This document shows positions 24,135-32,788 of a stretch of DNA of 38,088 nt, one piece after another. Origin of the DNA: Pseudomonas sp. SLFW (GTDB lineage: Bacteria; Pseudomonadota; Gammaproteobacteria; Pseudomonadales; Pseudomonadaceae); assembly GCF_009905615.1 (NCBI RefSeq), contig NZ_JAAAKW010000034.1:1-38088 (forward strand), written 5' to 3'. The translations under genes were made by a program, and so were the position numbers. Within the stretch, counting starts at the first letter, position 1. Every line of letters starts with the position of its first letter. Under the pieces are notes generated by a model, which was not told the origin of the DNA, searched no databases, and saw only the letters and a program-made list of their open reading frames with translations.

Positions 24135-24964
24135 GCGTGGGCCCGTTGACGAGAGGCCACGTCAAGGGCGGATTGTGCGCGGGCATCCCAGCGGGAAAAC
24201 AGGCTCTTGAGCATCTGCGCGGTGTCCTCGGGGTGTTCCAGCGGAAACATATGCCCGCCGGGCACCGAAAGATACTCCCCTTCGCGCATGCTTTTCACCG
24301 ACAACGCATGGTGACGGCGCACCACGTCGCTCTGCTCGCCGCGCACCATCGCCAGCGGCACCCGCAAATGCCGGGCGATGCCGGGGCTGGTGTGAGGCAC
24401 GCTGCGGTAAATGCTCATCTCGATGGCCGGGTCGAAACGCAGCCGCAATTGTTCGCCATGGGGTTGCAGGCCATGAAGCAGGTAGGCCTCGAAACACTCG
24501 GGATCGAACCGACGAAACAGCGTCTTGCCCGAGAAATAATGGCGGGCGGCGTCGAGGTCGTTGAACACTTCACGACGCCCCAGCGTGCGGCCGGCCGGGG
24601 TGATGCGGTCGATGAAACCGAAGCGTTTGGCGGCTCGAATCATCCATTGGTCGAAGCGCGTGAGCACCGGCGAATCAAGCATCACCACCCCGCGATACAG
24701 CTCGGGATGGCGCAAGGCCGCGTGGTAGTGCAACACGCCGCCGAGGGAATGCCCCACGCCCCAGACCGGTTGCGACTGCGCCTGCAAATGGTGAATCAGC
24801 TCATCCACCAACGTCGTCCAGTTGTCGGTCACCGGAAAACGCGGGTCGTGGGCATGCTGCGCCAGATGGGTGATTTCATAGTCATCCCCCAGCGCGGCGA
24901 ACAATTTGCCGTACGTGGCCGAAGGAAAGCCATTGGCGTGAGCGAAAAAAACGTGTTGGGCCAT
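24131..24964 (-). CDS. Alpha/beta-hydrolase
   Basis: 277 aa, ATG at 24964. The start HVFFAHANGFPSATYGKLF is distinctive (HANGFP in the oxyanion position), with the nucleophile elbow VGHSLGGVLHY and a C-terminal SVPGGHMFPLEHPEDTA carrying the catalytic His. No signal peptide. It is translationally coupled to the following hydrolase (ATGA at 24134-24131). The P. aeruginosa gene annotated as a probable lipase near gpsA (PA1615) may be related, but I cannot test this. Substrate unknown. Confidence 0.85.
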   Translation of the reverse strand: MAQHVFFAHANGFPSATYGKLFAALGDDYEITHLAQHAHDPRFPVTDNWTTLVDELIHHLQAQSQPVWGVGHSLGGVLHYHAALRHPELYRGVVMLDSPVLTRFDQWMIRAAKRFGFIDRITPAGRTLGRREVFNDLDAARHYFSGKTLFRRFDPECFEAYLLHGLQPHGEQLRLRFDPAIEMSIYRSVPHTSPGIARHLRVPLAMVRGEQSDVVRRHHALSVKSMREGEYLSVPGGHMFPLEHPEDTAQMLKSLFSRWDARAQSALDVASRQRAHA

Positions 24965-25076
24965 GCCCGCGCATCCCGTGAACCTTGATCAGGGGGCAAT
25001 TGTGCGCACCGGCTTGCCGTCACAGCAATGACCGGAAGTGCCATCGGTGATGACAGTCCGGTCAACGACGCGGGAT

Positions 25077-25520
25077 TCAGCGCGCGGGCGGCTGTTCGCC
25101 GAGGGGCACGACCGCGACGGTCAGCCGGGAGATGCAGCTGGCCTTGCCGTCGTCACTGGTCAGGCGGATGTCCCAGACATGGGTCATGCGCCCGATGTGC
25201 ACCGGGTGGGCCACGGCGGTCACACGACCACTGCGCAGGCCACGGAGGTGGTTGGCGTTGACCTCGATGCCGACGCAGTAATATTTGCTCGTGTCGATGG
25301 CCAGGTAGCTCGCCGAAGAGCCGACGGTTTCCGCCAACACCACCGACGCGCCGCCATGAAGCAGGCCATAGGGCTGATGCGTGCGATGATCGACCGCCAT
25401 GCTGGCCGTCAGGGAATGATCGTCGAACGCCTCGAAACGGATGTCCAGCACCTCACCAATGGTGTTTTTCTGCATGGCATTGAGGGCGTCGAGGTTAGGG
25501 GTTTCACGCCATAGGCTCAT
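25077..25520 (-). CDS. Hotdog-fold acyl-CoA thioesterase (PaaI/YdiI type)
   Basis: 147 aa, ATG at 25520 with AAGGAA eight bases upstream. It is the 4HBT/PaaI-type thioesterase: HQPYGLLHGGASVVLAETVGS carries the hotdog helix with the active-site Glu, and VGIEVNANHLRGLRSGRVTAVAHPVHIGR is the standard second half. The family hydrolyses aromatic or short-chain acyl-CoA. It corresponds in position and type to P. aeruginosa PA1618. The likely role is clearing stalled acyl-CoA or acyl-carrier intermediates; exact substrate not determinable. Confidence 0.9.
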   Translation of the reverse strand: MSLWRETPNLDALNAMQKNTIGEVLDIRFEAFDDHSLTASMAVDHRTHQPYGLLHGGASVVLAETVGSSASYLAIDTSKYYCVGIEVNANHLRGLRSGRVTAVAHPVHIGRMTHVWDIRLTSDDGKASCISRLTVAVVPLGEQPPAR

Positions 25521-25583
25521 GATATTTCCTTATTACTTGAGGCGGTATTGAAGCGCACCACTAGGTTTCGACAGGCGCAATAC

Positions 25584-25675
25584 CTGTGGGAGCGAATTCA
25601 TTCGCGATGCGGTCATACATCCGACAGAAATGTATCGAATGTACTACCGCCTCGCGAATGAATTCGCTCCCACAG
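25584..25675. repeat. Inverted REP pair (BIME-like)
   Basis: Two REP copies face each other as a perfect 24-bp inverted repeat: left arm 25584-25607 (starts CTGTGGGAGCGAATTC), right arm 25652-25675 (ends GAATTCGCTCCCACAG). The 44-base spacer holds ATACAT/ATGTAT. It lies between the thioesterase gene and the 3' end of sixA. Confidence 0.88.
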
Positions 25676-25704
25676 AATCATCCGCCGTCAGCACTATTCT
25701 GGGA

Positions 25705-26163
25705 TCACCCCGGATGCCGAACACCCAGCAGGCTCATCGCCCCGGCCAACGGAAAATCCCCGTCCAACTGAGCAACACTGGCGGTATGCATCGGCTCGGC
25801 CTGCTGCAGATTGCCGTGCACCGCCAGACCAATCAACGATCCCACCAGGGGCTGATGACTGACCAGCAGCACGTCGTCCGACGCGTACAGATCCAGATTT
25901 TCCAAAACCTTGCGCGGGTCGCTGTCCGGCGTCAACCACGGCACGGTCACCACGGCGTCAGTGAAGCCCAACGCCTGACGCACCAGCTCGGCCGTCTGCT
26001 GAGCGCGGACATAAGGGCTGGCGATGATCCAGCGTAGCGGTTGACCCAATAAATGCGCGGCGCTGGTCAGGACTTCTTCACGGCCGTTGGCGGTCAATTC
26101 GCGTTCGGCATCCGTGCGCGCCCGGGACTGGGCCTCGCCGTGACGCAGAATCCACAGATTCAT
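25705..26163 (-). CDS. sixA: Phosphohistidine phosphatase SixA
   Basis: 152 aa, ATG at 26163 overlapping the DUF4389 stop by four bases. Histidine-phosphatase superfamily: MNLWILRHGEAQ with the catalytic RHG (His8), the second conserved block ASPYVRAQQTAEL, and a late LLVSHQPLVGSLIG histidine. Length and sequence fit SixA, which dephosphorylates phosphohistidine on HPt domains (ArcB in E. coli) or phosphotransferase proteins. In Pseudomonas the partner is not established. Confidence 0.9.
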   Translation of the reverse strand: MNLWILRHGEAQSRARTDAERELTANGREEVLTSAAHLLGQPLRWIIASPYVRAQQTAELVRQALGFTDAVVTVPWLTPDSDPRKVLENLDLYASDDVLLVSHQPLVGSLIGLAVHGNLQQAEPMHTASVAQLDGDFPLAGAMSLLGVRHPG

Positions 26164-26504
26164 AGCTTGGGTTCCTCGTCTCGCACTGGATGGCTGGCTG
26201 CAGGCACGGTGTGCGGCGCTTCGCCTTCGGGCGCACGGGGCGCGGGCCAGTCAGCAAACGGCCAGGGTTTCTGGTCGGTGTGGAACGTGCCAAAGCGGCC
26301 GATCTGCGCCAGAAACTGGCTCAGGCTGTCGCCAAACGACATCAAGCTCAGGCTTGGCGCTCCGTAAAACAGGCGGTAAGCCAACTGCACCAGCACCACG
26401 ACGGCGAGCACCAGCTCAGCGACTTGCCACACCACCAGAAACACTACCATCCAGAGGATGCGCAGCAGGATCGATTCGTGTTGCTTGAATTTGGATTCGT
26501 TCAA
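26160..26504 (-). CDS. DUF4389 family membrane protein
   Basis: 114 aa from a TTG at 26504 (then NESKFKQHESILLRILWM), chosen because GTGGAG lies seven bases upstream; the alternative GTG at 26516 adds MENT but has no visible ribosome-binding site. One or two membrane segments (ILWMVVFLVVWQVAELVLAVVVLVQL) are followed by FYGAPSLSLMSFGDSLSQFLAQIGRF and a Pro/Glu-rich cytoplasmic tail. Function unknown. It sits between gpsA and sixA, overlapping the latter, as in P. aeruginosa. Confidence 0.8.
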   Translation of the reverse strand: MNESKFKQHESILLRILWMVVFLVVWQVAELVLAVVVLVQLAYRLFYGAPSLSLMSFGDSLSQFLAQIGRFGTFHTDQKPWPFADWPAPRAPEGEAPHTVPAASHPVRDEEPKL

Positions 26505-26542
26505 GGTGTTCTCCACGGGGCCAGAAGCGAAAGGCCGTTGAA

Positions 26543-27568
26543 TCAGTTGAAACCGCTGGTCGAAATGAAATCGACGTCGGTCTTGGGTTCGGCGCGCATC
26601 AGCAGTTCGATGACCTGCTCCAGCGTGCGCCCTTCAAAGAGAATCGCATGCAGACCGGCGACCAGCGGCATGTACACCTGCACCTCCTGCGCCTTGGCCT
26701 TGAGCACTTTCAGCGTGTTCACGCCCTCGGCCACCTCGCCCAGACGGGTCACGGCCTCATCAAGGCTCAAGCCCTGCCCGAGCGCGAAACCCACCTGATA
26801 ATTGCGACTTTTCGGCGACGAGCACGTCACGATCAGGTCACCGACCCCCGCCAGCCCCAGGAAGGTCATCGGGTTGGCCCCCTGGCTGACGGCAAACCGG
26901 GTCATCTCGGCCAGCGCGCGGGTGATCAACATGCTTTTGGTGTTTTCACCCATGCCAAGTGCGACCGCCATGCCGGAAATGATCGCGTAGACGTTTTTCA
27001 GCGCCCCGCCCAGTTCCACGCCAAAACGGTCGGCGCTCGCGTAGACACGGAAGGTGCGGCCGTGCAATGCGGCCTGAACCTGCTGGCAGAGGTCTTCGTC
27101 TTCACTGGCGACCACCGTGGCGGTCAGCGCATGCTCGGCGATCTCGCGGGCGAGGTTCGGCCCGGACAGCACGCCAATCCGCGACTTCGGCGCGATGTCT
27201 TCGAGGATTTCGCTCATCAATTTGAAGGTCTGCGCCTCGATGCCCTTGGTCAGGCTGACCAGCATCTTGCCGGTCAGCAACTCGACGTGAGGCGTCAACA
27301 CGCTGCGCAAGGCGCTGGAAGGCAACGCCACGAACACCAACTGGCAGGCGCTCAGCACGCTCTTGAGGTCCGTCACCGGCTCCACCGCGTCGAGCACCTT
27401 GATGCCTTTGAGGTAGCGCGGGTTCTCGCGATTGACGCGAATCGCATCGGCCTGCTCAGGGTCACGCATCCACTGCAGAACCCGGTGACCGTTCCCGGCC
27501 AGCAGATTGGCCACCGCCGTCCCGAAGCTGCCGCCACCCAGAACTGCGATCGGTTGCTGTTGGGTCAT
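26543..27568 (-). CDS. gpsA: Glycerol-3-phosphate dehydrogenase [NAD(P)+]
   Basis: 341 aa from ATG at 27568 (MTQQQPIAVLGGGSFG); an in-frame ATG at 27580 is possible. It makes sn-glycerol 3-phosphate from dihydroxyacetone phosphate for phospholipid synthesis. The N-terminal Rossmann motif is GGGSFGTAVANLLAGNGH; VALPSSALRSVL and LTKGIEAQTFKLMSEIL are typical; the catalytic lysine lies in GGALKNVYAIISGM; GLAGVGDLIVTCSSPKSRN is the C-terminal substrate-binding block. A perfect -10 box (TATAAT, 27615-27610) is 42 bases upstream. It heads the gpsA-DUF4389-sixA group. Confidence 0.97.
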   Translation of the reverse strand: MTQQQPIAVLGGGSFGTAVANLLAGNGHRVLQWMRDPEQADAIRVNRENPRYLKGIKVLDAVEPVTDLKSVLSACQLVFVALPSSALRSVLTPHVELLTGKMLVSLTKGIEAQTFKLMSEILEDIAPKSRIGVLSGPNLAREIAEHALTATVVASEDEDLCQQVQAALHGRTFRVYASADRFGVELGGALKNVYAIISGMAVALGMGENTKSMLITRALAEMTRFAVSQGANPMTFLGLAGVGDLIVTCSSPKSRNYQVGFALGQGLSLDEAVTRLGEVAEGVNTLKVLKAKAQEVQVYMPLVAGLHAILFEGRTLEQVIELLMRAEPKTDVDFISTSGFN

Positions 27569-27609
27569 AAAAGCATCCATCTAGAGCCATCGAATCTGGC
27601 GATGCCAGC

Positions 27610-27615
27610 ATTATA
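27610..27615 (-). promoter_or_regulatory. Candidate -10 box for gpsA
   Basis: TATAAT on the minus strand, about 40 bases before the gpsA start. No good -35 hexamer is seen at 16-18 bases upstream. Confidence 0.45.
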
Positions 27616-27861
27616 CGGAGCGCGGTGTCGGCCACCAGCGGCAAAACACCACGGCGCATCACATAAGCCGATGCCCTACTCTTTATGAGGAAATCGCCTA
27701 CGGCTCGTTTAAGATGCGCGCACCGGATGAAAATTCCACTGCGGCGCCGATGAGCTATTGTTAGGGCGCTTTCCGATGAGATCAGCCCATGACCCCACCC
27801 CATTTCCCGATCCCGGCTCCGAACATTCGATGGCGACACGCATGACCACAGGAGTCCGGCC

Positions 27862-29787
27862 GTGACCTCGCAACGTGGCTGGAACATCAGCACCCGCACG
27901 CAGATTCTCAGCCTCGGCCCTGCCCTGCTGCTGACCCTGCTGCTGATCAGCTTCTTTACCGTGGTTCGTATTCAGGACTTGCGACAGGAGCTGACCCACA
28001 CCGGGCAGTTGATTGCCAATCAGCTTGCCCCAGCGTCCGAGTACGGCGTGATCGTGGGCAACGATGACGTGCTCGAAAGCCTGATGAAAGCCACCATGAA
28101 TACGCCCCATGTGCGCTTTCTCGAAGTTCAGGACAGCGCCGGGAAGGTGCTGGTGCACGTGGAGCAGGCGACCGAGACCCTTCACGCCCAGCAGATTGAA
28201 GTCTTTCAGGCGCCTATCCGGTTGCAGCGGATCAAGAACGAAAGCGATCGCCTCGACGATGCCGAAGACCTCACCAGCGTCCCCGTCGAGGATTACCTCG
28301 GCCGCGTACTGGTGGGCATGTCCAGCGATGCGTTTAACGTACGCGAGCAGGAAATCCTTCTGAAAGCCGGCATCCTCGCGCTGTTCGCCCTGCTGTTTAC
28401 CTACATCTTGGCGCGACGCCTGTCACTGAGCCTGTCCCAGCCAATCAGTGCCATGAGCGACGCCGTAAAAGCCATTCAGCATGGCGACTACACCGCGCCG
28501 TTGCCGGTGGCGGATGACGCCGAACTGGGCGATCTGGCGCGACACATCAACAATCTGGCGCTGGGGCTGGAAAAGGCCAGCCGCGAACAGAAAAAAGCCA
28601 TGGACGAGTTGATCCGCACCCGGGAAGAAGCCGAGCGGGCCAACAGTGCGAAATCGGAATTTCTGGCCATGATGAGCCACGAACTGCGCACCCCCATGAA
28701 TGGTGTGTTGGGCATGCTGCAACTGATGGAAACCACCAGGATGACCGAGGAGCAGGCCGAATACGCCTCCCTCGCCACCGAGTCCACGGAGCACCTGCTG
28801 CGGGTCATCAATGACATCCTCGATTTCTCTCGCTTCGAACGTGATGCCCTGGAATTGGAGAACATTTCCTTCGGTCTCGCCGATCTGATCGCCACCTCGG
28901 TGCAGGCGTTTGCCCACAACGCCCAACAGCGAGGACTGGCACTGGAGCTCGACTTGTCGTCGGGGCTTGATCTGTTACGGGTCAAGGGCGACCCCACCCG
29001 TATCCGGCAGATTCTGGTGAACCTGATCGGCAACGCCCTGAAATTCACCGAATTTGGCAGCGTGCGGATCGAGACCTCATGGCACGAGCAGGACACCCAG
29101 CACATCCTCTTTACCTGCGCCGTGCGTGATAGTGGCATCGGTATTTCAGCGCAATTGCTGGAATCGATGTTCGATGCTTTTCAGCAAGCCGACAACTCGA
29201 TCTCCCGACGCTACGGCGGCACCGGCCTGGGTCTGCCCATCGCGCGAAACCTGGCCGAGCGCATGGGCGGGTCGCTGGAGGCCGAAAGCAGCGAAGGCAT
29301 CGGCTCGGTGTTTACCCTGCAAATTCCGTTGCAGCGGGTGCATCAGGAAGAGCCACCCCCGCTGGCTGGCACCGTGGGCGACTTGCCTGCGGAACGCGAC
29401 GGCTGCGTCCTGCTGGTCGAAGACAACCCGGTCAATCGCACCGTGGTCGAAGCCATGTTGCGCAGCCTGGGCCTGGAGGTGAGTGTGGCCGGGGATGGCG
29501 CCGAAGCGGTCAGCATGGCCAGTAAGGAAAAATATGCGCTGATCCTGATGGATTGCCGCCTGCCCGTGATGGACGGCTATGAAGCGACACGACGGATTCG
29601 CGAACTTCCGGGCCTCGACACGCTGCCCATCATCGCGCTGACCGCCAATGCCCGGCACGGCGATCGGGACATTTGCCTGCAATCCGGTATGAACGATTAC
29701 CTGGCTAAACCCTTCAAACGTGCTGATTTACAGCAGGTTTTACAGCGCTGGCTGACCATTAAGCCATCTGCGACTGGCGATAAATGA
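27862..29787 (+). CDS. Hybrid sensor histidine kinase/response regulator (PA1611-type)
   Basis: 641 aa from GTG at 27862 with AGGAG eight bases upstream. Layout: TM1 about 16-36, a periplasmic sensor (about 40-165), TM2 about 168-185, HAMP (QPISAMSDAVKAIQHGDY), HisKA with His273 in MMSHELRTPMNG, an ATPase domain (NLIGNALKFTE, VRDSGIGIS, GGTGLGLPIA), and a C-terminal receiver with Asp564 in LILMDCRLPVMDGYEATRRIR. There is no HPt domain, so phosphate must go to a separate HPt protein. Position just upstream of fabA matches P. aeruginosa PA1611, which by my recollection feeds HptB and contacts RetS in the Gac/Rsm network. That role here is inference. Confidence 0.92.
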   Translation: MTSQRGWNISTRTQILSLGPALLLTLLLISFFTVVRIQDLRQELTHTGQLIANQLAPASEYGVIVGNDDVLESLMKATMNTPHVRFLEVQDSAGKVLVHVEQATETLHAQQIEVFQAPIRLQRIKNESDRLDDAEDLTSVPVEDYLGRVLVGMSSDAFNVREQEILLKAGILALFALLFTYILARRLSLSLSQPISAMSDAVKAIQHGDYTAPLPVADDAELGDLARHINNLALGLEKASREQKKAMDELIRTREEAERANSAKSEFLAMMSHELRTPMNGVLGMLQLMETTRMTEEQAEYASLATESTEHLLRVINDILDFSRFERDALELENISFGLADLIATSVQAFAHNAQQRGLALELDLSSGLDLLRVKGDPTRIRQILVNLIGNALKFTEFGSVRIETSWHEQDTQHILFTCAVRDSGIGISAQLLESMFDAFQQADNSISRRYGGTGLGLPIARNLAERMGGSLEAESSEGIGSVFTLQIPLQRVHQEEPPPLAGTVGDLPAERDGCVLLVEDNPVNRTVVEAMLRSLGLEVSVAGDGAEAVSMASKEKYALILMDCRLPVMDGYEATRRIRELPGLDTLPIIALTANARHGDRDICLQSGMNDYLAKPFKRADLQQVLQRWLTIKPSATGDK

Positions 29788-29848
29788 TAAATTGCGGCAG
29801 TCTTGTGTGCCGTGATCGACCCGAGACAACGCACGGACGGACAATTTC

Positions 29849-29866
29849 AGTGCACAGGTGTACATT
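29849..29866. promoter_or_regulatory. Candidate DesT-type operator upstream of fabA
   Basis: AGTGCACAGGTGTACATT is an imperfect palindrome (6 of 9 pairs match). It resembles the AGTGnACA-TGTnCACT pattern I recall for DesT, the regulator of unsaturated fatty-acid synthesis in P. aeruginosa, which acts on fabAB. It lies 134 bases before the fabA start. Confidence 0.4.
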
Positions 29867-29999
29867 CATTTCGCCTGTGCTGTGACTTTCACCACAACGC
29901 AATAGTCTATGAGTAGGCTGCCAGCGGGGGATCAACCCTCATGGCCAGATTGGGTAAGAACTGCCACACCCTGCCGCACAGGATTATCGAGGAGCTCGC

Positions 30000-30515
30000 A
30001 TGACCAAACAAAACGCCTTTACCCGGGAAGACTTGCTGCGCTGCAGTCGCGGTGAGCTGTTCGGCCCAGGTAACGCGCAACTGCCCGCCCCTAACATGCT
30101 GATGATGGACCGCATCGTTCATATCAGTGAAGAAGGCGGCAAGTTCGGCAAAGGTGAATTGGTCGCCGAACTGGATATCACTCCAGACTTGTGGTTCTTC
30201 GGCTGTCACTTCGAAGGCGATCCGGTGATGCCAGGCTGCCTGGGCCTCGACGCCATGTGGCAACTGGTCGGTTTCTTCCTGGGCTGGCAAGGCCTGCCGG
30301 GCCGCGGCCGTGCACTGGGCTCTGGCGAAGTGAAATTCTTCGGCCAGGTCCTGCCGACCGCCAAAAAGGTCACCTACAACATTCACATCAAGCGCGTCCT
30401 CAAAGGCAAGCTGAACCTGGCCATCGCCGACGGTTCGGTCAGTGTCGACGGCCGCGAAATCTACACAGCCGAAGGCCTTCGGGTCGGCGTGTTCACCTCC
30501 ACTGACAATTTCTAA
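30000..30515 (+). CDS. fabA: 3-hydroxydecanoyl-ACP dehydratase/isomerase FabA
   Basis: 171 aa, ATG at 30000 after GAGGAG. FabA dehydrates 3-hydroxydecanoyl-ACP and isomerises trans-2- to cis-3-decenoyl-ACP, the branch point of anaerobic unsaturated fatty-acid synthesis. The active-site His70 lies in FFGCHFEGDPVMPGCLGLDA and Asp84 in GLDAMWQLVGFFLGW, the expected positions. Length equals that of known FabA proteins. It is 10 bases upstream of fabB, the partner condensing enzyme; both form one operon ending at the terminator at 31808-31832. Confidence 0.98.
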   Translation: MTKQNAFTREDLLRCSRGELFGPGNAQLPAPNMLMMDRIVHISEEGGKFGKGELVAELDITPDLWFFGCHFEGDPVMPGCLGLDAMWQLVGFFLGWQGLPGRGRALGSGEVKFFGQVLPTAKKVTYNIHIKRVLKGKLNLAIADGSVSVDGREIYTAEGLRVGVFTSTDNF

Positions 30516-30525
30516 GGGTATTCGC

Positions 30526-31782
30526 ATGCGCCGCGTCGTTATCACTGGTCTGGGCATTGTTTCCTGCTTGGGCAATGACAAAGACACCGTTTCCGCCAAC
30601 CTGCGTGCAAGCCGCCCTGGCATCCGTTTCAACCCGGAATATGCCGAAATGGGCCTGCGCAGCCAGGTGTCCGGTTCCGTCGATCTGAACGTGCCAGGCG
30701 AAGAGCCGGTGTCGGTCGATAAAAACCTTGAGCGACTGATCGACCGCAAGGTCGTCCGCTTCGTCGGCCACGCTGCCGGCTACGCCTATCTGGCGATGCA
30801 GGACGCGATCAAGGACTCCGGTCTGAACGAAGAGCAAGTGTCCAACCCGCGCACCGGCCTGATCGCCGGTTCCGGTGGCGCTTCGACCCTGAACCAGATG
30901 GAAGCGCTGGACATCCTGCGCGAAAAAGGCGTCAAGCGCGTCGGTCCGTACCGCGTGACCCGCACCATGAGCAGCACCGTTTCGGCCTGCCTGGCGACGC
31001 CGTTCAAGATCAAGGGCCTGAACTACTCCATCGCTTCCGCCTGCGCCACCAGCGCGCATTGCATTGGCGCTGCCATGGAGCAGATCCAGCTGGGCAAACA
31101 GGATGTCGTTTTCGCCGGTGGTGGTGAAGAAGAACACTGGAGCCAATCGTTCCTGTTCGACGCCATGGGCGCCCTGTCGACCAAGCGCAATGAAAGCCCT
31201 GAAAAGTCCTCCCGCGCCTACGATGCAGACCGTGACGGTTTTGTGATCGCGGGCGGTGGCGGCATGGTCGTGGTCGAGGAGCTGGAGCACGCTCTGGCTC
31301 GCGGCGCGAAAATCTACGCGGAACTGGTCGGTTACGGCGCGACCTCCGACGGCTACGACATGGTCGCCCCAAGCGGCGAAGGCGCCATCCGCTGCATGCA
31401 GCAAGCGCTGGCCACTGTTCACGGCAAGATCGACTACCTGAACACCCACGGCACCTCGACTCCGGTCGGCGACGTCGCGGAAATGAAAGGCGTGCGTGAA
31501 GTGTTCGGCACCGACGCGCCGGCCATCAGCTCCACCAAGAGCCTGTCGGGTCACTCCCTGGGCGCCGCAGGCGTTCACGAAGCGATCTACTGCATGCTGA
31601 TGATGGAAGGCAACTTCATGGCCGGCTCGGCAAACATCGACGAGCTGGACCCGGCGGTAGCTGACCTGCCGATCCTGACCAAGACCCTTGAAAACACGGA
31701 GCTGAACCTGGTCATGAGCAACAGCTTCGGCTTCGGCGGCACCAACGCTACGCTGGTGATGAAGCGCTGGACCGGCAAGTGA
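30526..31782 (+). CDS. fabB: 3-oxoacyl-ACP synthase I FabB
   Basis: 418 aa from ATG at 30526 (MRRVVITGLGIVSCLG) with AAGGG upstream; the longer frame from 30442 overlaps fabA and is unlikely. FabB elongates cis-3-decenoyl-ACP after FabA. The catalytic Cys173 is in SIASACATSAHC, and the two histidines are in LNTHGTSTPVGD and SLSGHSLGAAG; GFGGTNATLV closes the protein. The usual length is about 405-406. The excess is explained by an apparent insertion at residues 56-67 (VPGEEPVSVDKN) between SVDLN and LERLIDRKV, where E. coli and P. aeruginosa, as I recall them, run straight on. The flanking SVDLN and SVDKN look like an imperfect duplication. Confidence 0.97.
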   Translation: MRRVVITGLGIVSCLGNDKDTVSANLRASRPGIRFNPEYAEMGLRSQVSGSVDLNVPGEEPVSVDKNLERLIDRKVVRFVGHAAGYAYLAMQDAIKDSGLNEEQVSNPRTGLIAGSGGASTLNQMEALDILREKGVKRVGPYRVTRTMSSTVSACLATPFKIKGLNYSIASACATSAHCIGAAMEQIQLGKQDVVFAGGGEEEHWSQSFLFDAMGALSTKRNESPEKSSRAYDADRDGFVIAGGGGMVVVEELEHALARGAKIYAELVGYGATSDGYDMVAPSGEGAIRCMQQALATVHGKIDYLNTHGTSTPVGDVAEMKGVREVFGTDAPAISSTKSLSGHSLGAAGVHEAIYCMLMMEGNFMAGSANIDELDPAVADLPILTKTLENTELNLVMSNSFGFGGTNATLVMKRWTGK

Positions 31783-31807
31783 TTCGAGCCGTTCCCCGCA
31801 TGTGAAC

Positions 31808-31832
31808 AAGGCGCCTTTCGAGGCGCCTTTTT
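31808..31832 (+). terminator. Intrinsic terminator of fabA-fabB
   Basis: AAGGCGCC (31808-31815) pairs with GGCGCCTT (31822-31829) over a 6-base loop, ending in TTTTT (31828-31832). It starts 26 bases after the fabB stop. Confidence 0.9.
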
Positions 31833-31923
31833 CATGCGCAAGCGCTTCTGCCGAAGCACAGACGATCCAGACGCCACGGTTTATGCTGCGTACTCTGTTG
31901 CCACGTTCATCGAGAGCCCTGAC

Positions 31924-32784
31924 ATGTTGACCATCACACCCCGCGCAGAAGACGTCGAAGGCCAGCCAATCCTCCGCCCCCTGCCCTCTGCGCAATGCCG
32001 CAGCGTCGGCCCCTTCGTGTTTTTTGATCACATGCTGGAAACGACCTACGCGCCCGGCACCGGCATGGACATCCGCCAGCACCCTCACATTGGCTTGTCG
32101 ACCCTGACTTACCTCTTCGAGGGCGAGGTTCATCACAAGGACAGCCTTGGCAGCGATCAACACGTGAAGCCCGGCGATGTCAGCTGGATGACGGCAGGTC
32201 GCGCCATCGCCCACATCGAACGCACCCCGCGGGCGCTGCACGACAGCGGCTCACGCCTGCACGGGCTGCAAGTCTGGCTCGCCTCGCCCAAAGAACATGA
32301 GCAGGGTGCCGGCCATTACAGCCATCATCCCGCCGATAGCCTGCCCGTCAGCGACGGCATGGGGATCGCGATTCGGATAATTGCGGGCAACGGTTTCTGC
32401 CTGACCTCGCCCGTCCCCGTACTGTCACCGACGCTGTATGCCGAGCTGACCATGCAGACGGCCACGACCGTGCTGATCCCGGCCGAACATGAGCAGCGGG
32501 CGTTGTACGTGATTGAAGGGGACATGGCGCTGGACGGCGAACCGGTGGCGCCTCACACGCTGGTGGTGCTGGAGCCCGGGACCGAGCCGACCCTGTGCGC
32601 GAACAGTGAATCTCACGCTGTGCTGATCGGCGGCGCGCCACTGGATGGGCCACGGCGAATGAACTGGAACTTCATCGCCAGCGACCCGGCGTTGATCGAT
32701 CAGGCGCGGGCGAAATGGGCAGCGGGAGATTGGCCAACCGTGCCAGGGGAAGTGGCGCGGATCGAGCTTCCCAAGGGCAGATAA
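31924..32784 (+). CDS. Pirin family protein
   Basis: 286 aa from ATG at 31924 (MLTITPRAEDVEG) with GAGAG upstream; the open frame reaches back to 31834 but that part overlaps the fabB terminator. Pirins are double cupins. The first cupin holds the family signature and metal-site region: FVFFDHMLE, DIRQHPHIGLSTLTYLFEGEV and HHKDSLGSDQHVKPGDVSWM. The second is degenerate: EQRALYVIEGDMALDGEPV. Bacterial pirins have been described as quercetinase-like oxygenases or regulators of metabolic enzymes; the role here is unknown. It converges on the DLH-family gene. Confidence 0.92.
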   Translation: MLTITPRAEDVEGQPILRPLPSAQCRSVGPFVFFDHMLETTYAPGTGMDIRQHPHIGLSTLTYLFEGEVHHKDSLGSDQHVKPGDVSWMTAGRAIAHIERTPRALHDSGSRLHGLQVWLASPKEHEQGAGHYSHHPADSLPVSDGMGIAIRIIAGNGFCLTSPVPVLSPTLYAELTMQTATTVLIPAEHEQRALYVIEGDMALDGEPVAPHTLVVLEPGTEPTLCANSESHAVLIGGAPLDGPRRMNWNFIASDPALIDQARAKWAAGDWPTVPGEVARIELPKGR

Positions 32785-32788
32785 AGGG

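Noticed and set aside
25583..25677. CRISPR-like or mobile-element end
   Set aside because: The repeated sequence is an inverted REP pair with one spacer, without cas genes, transposase or target-site duplication.
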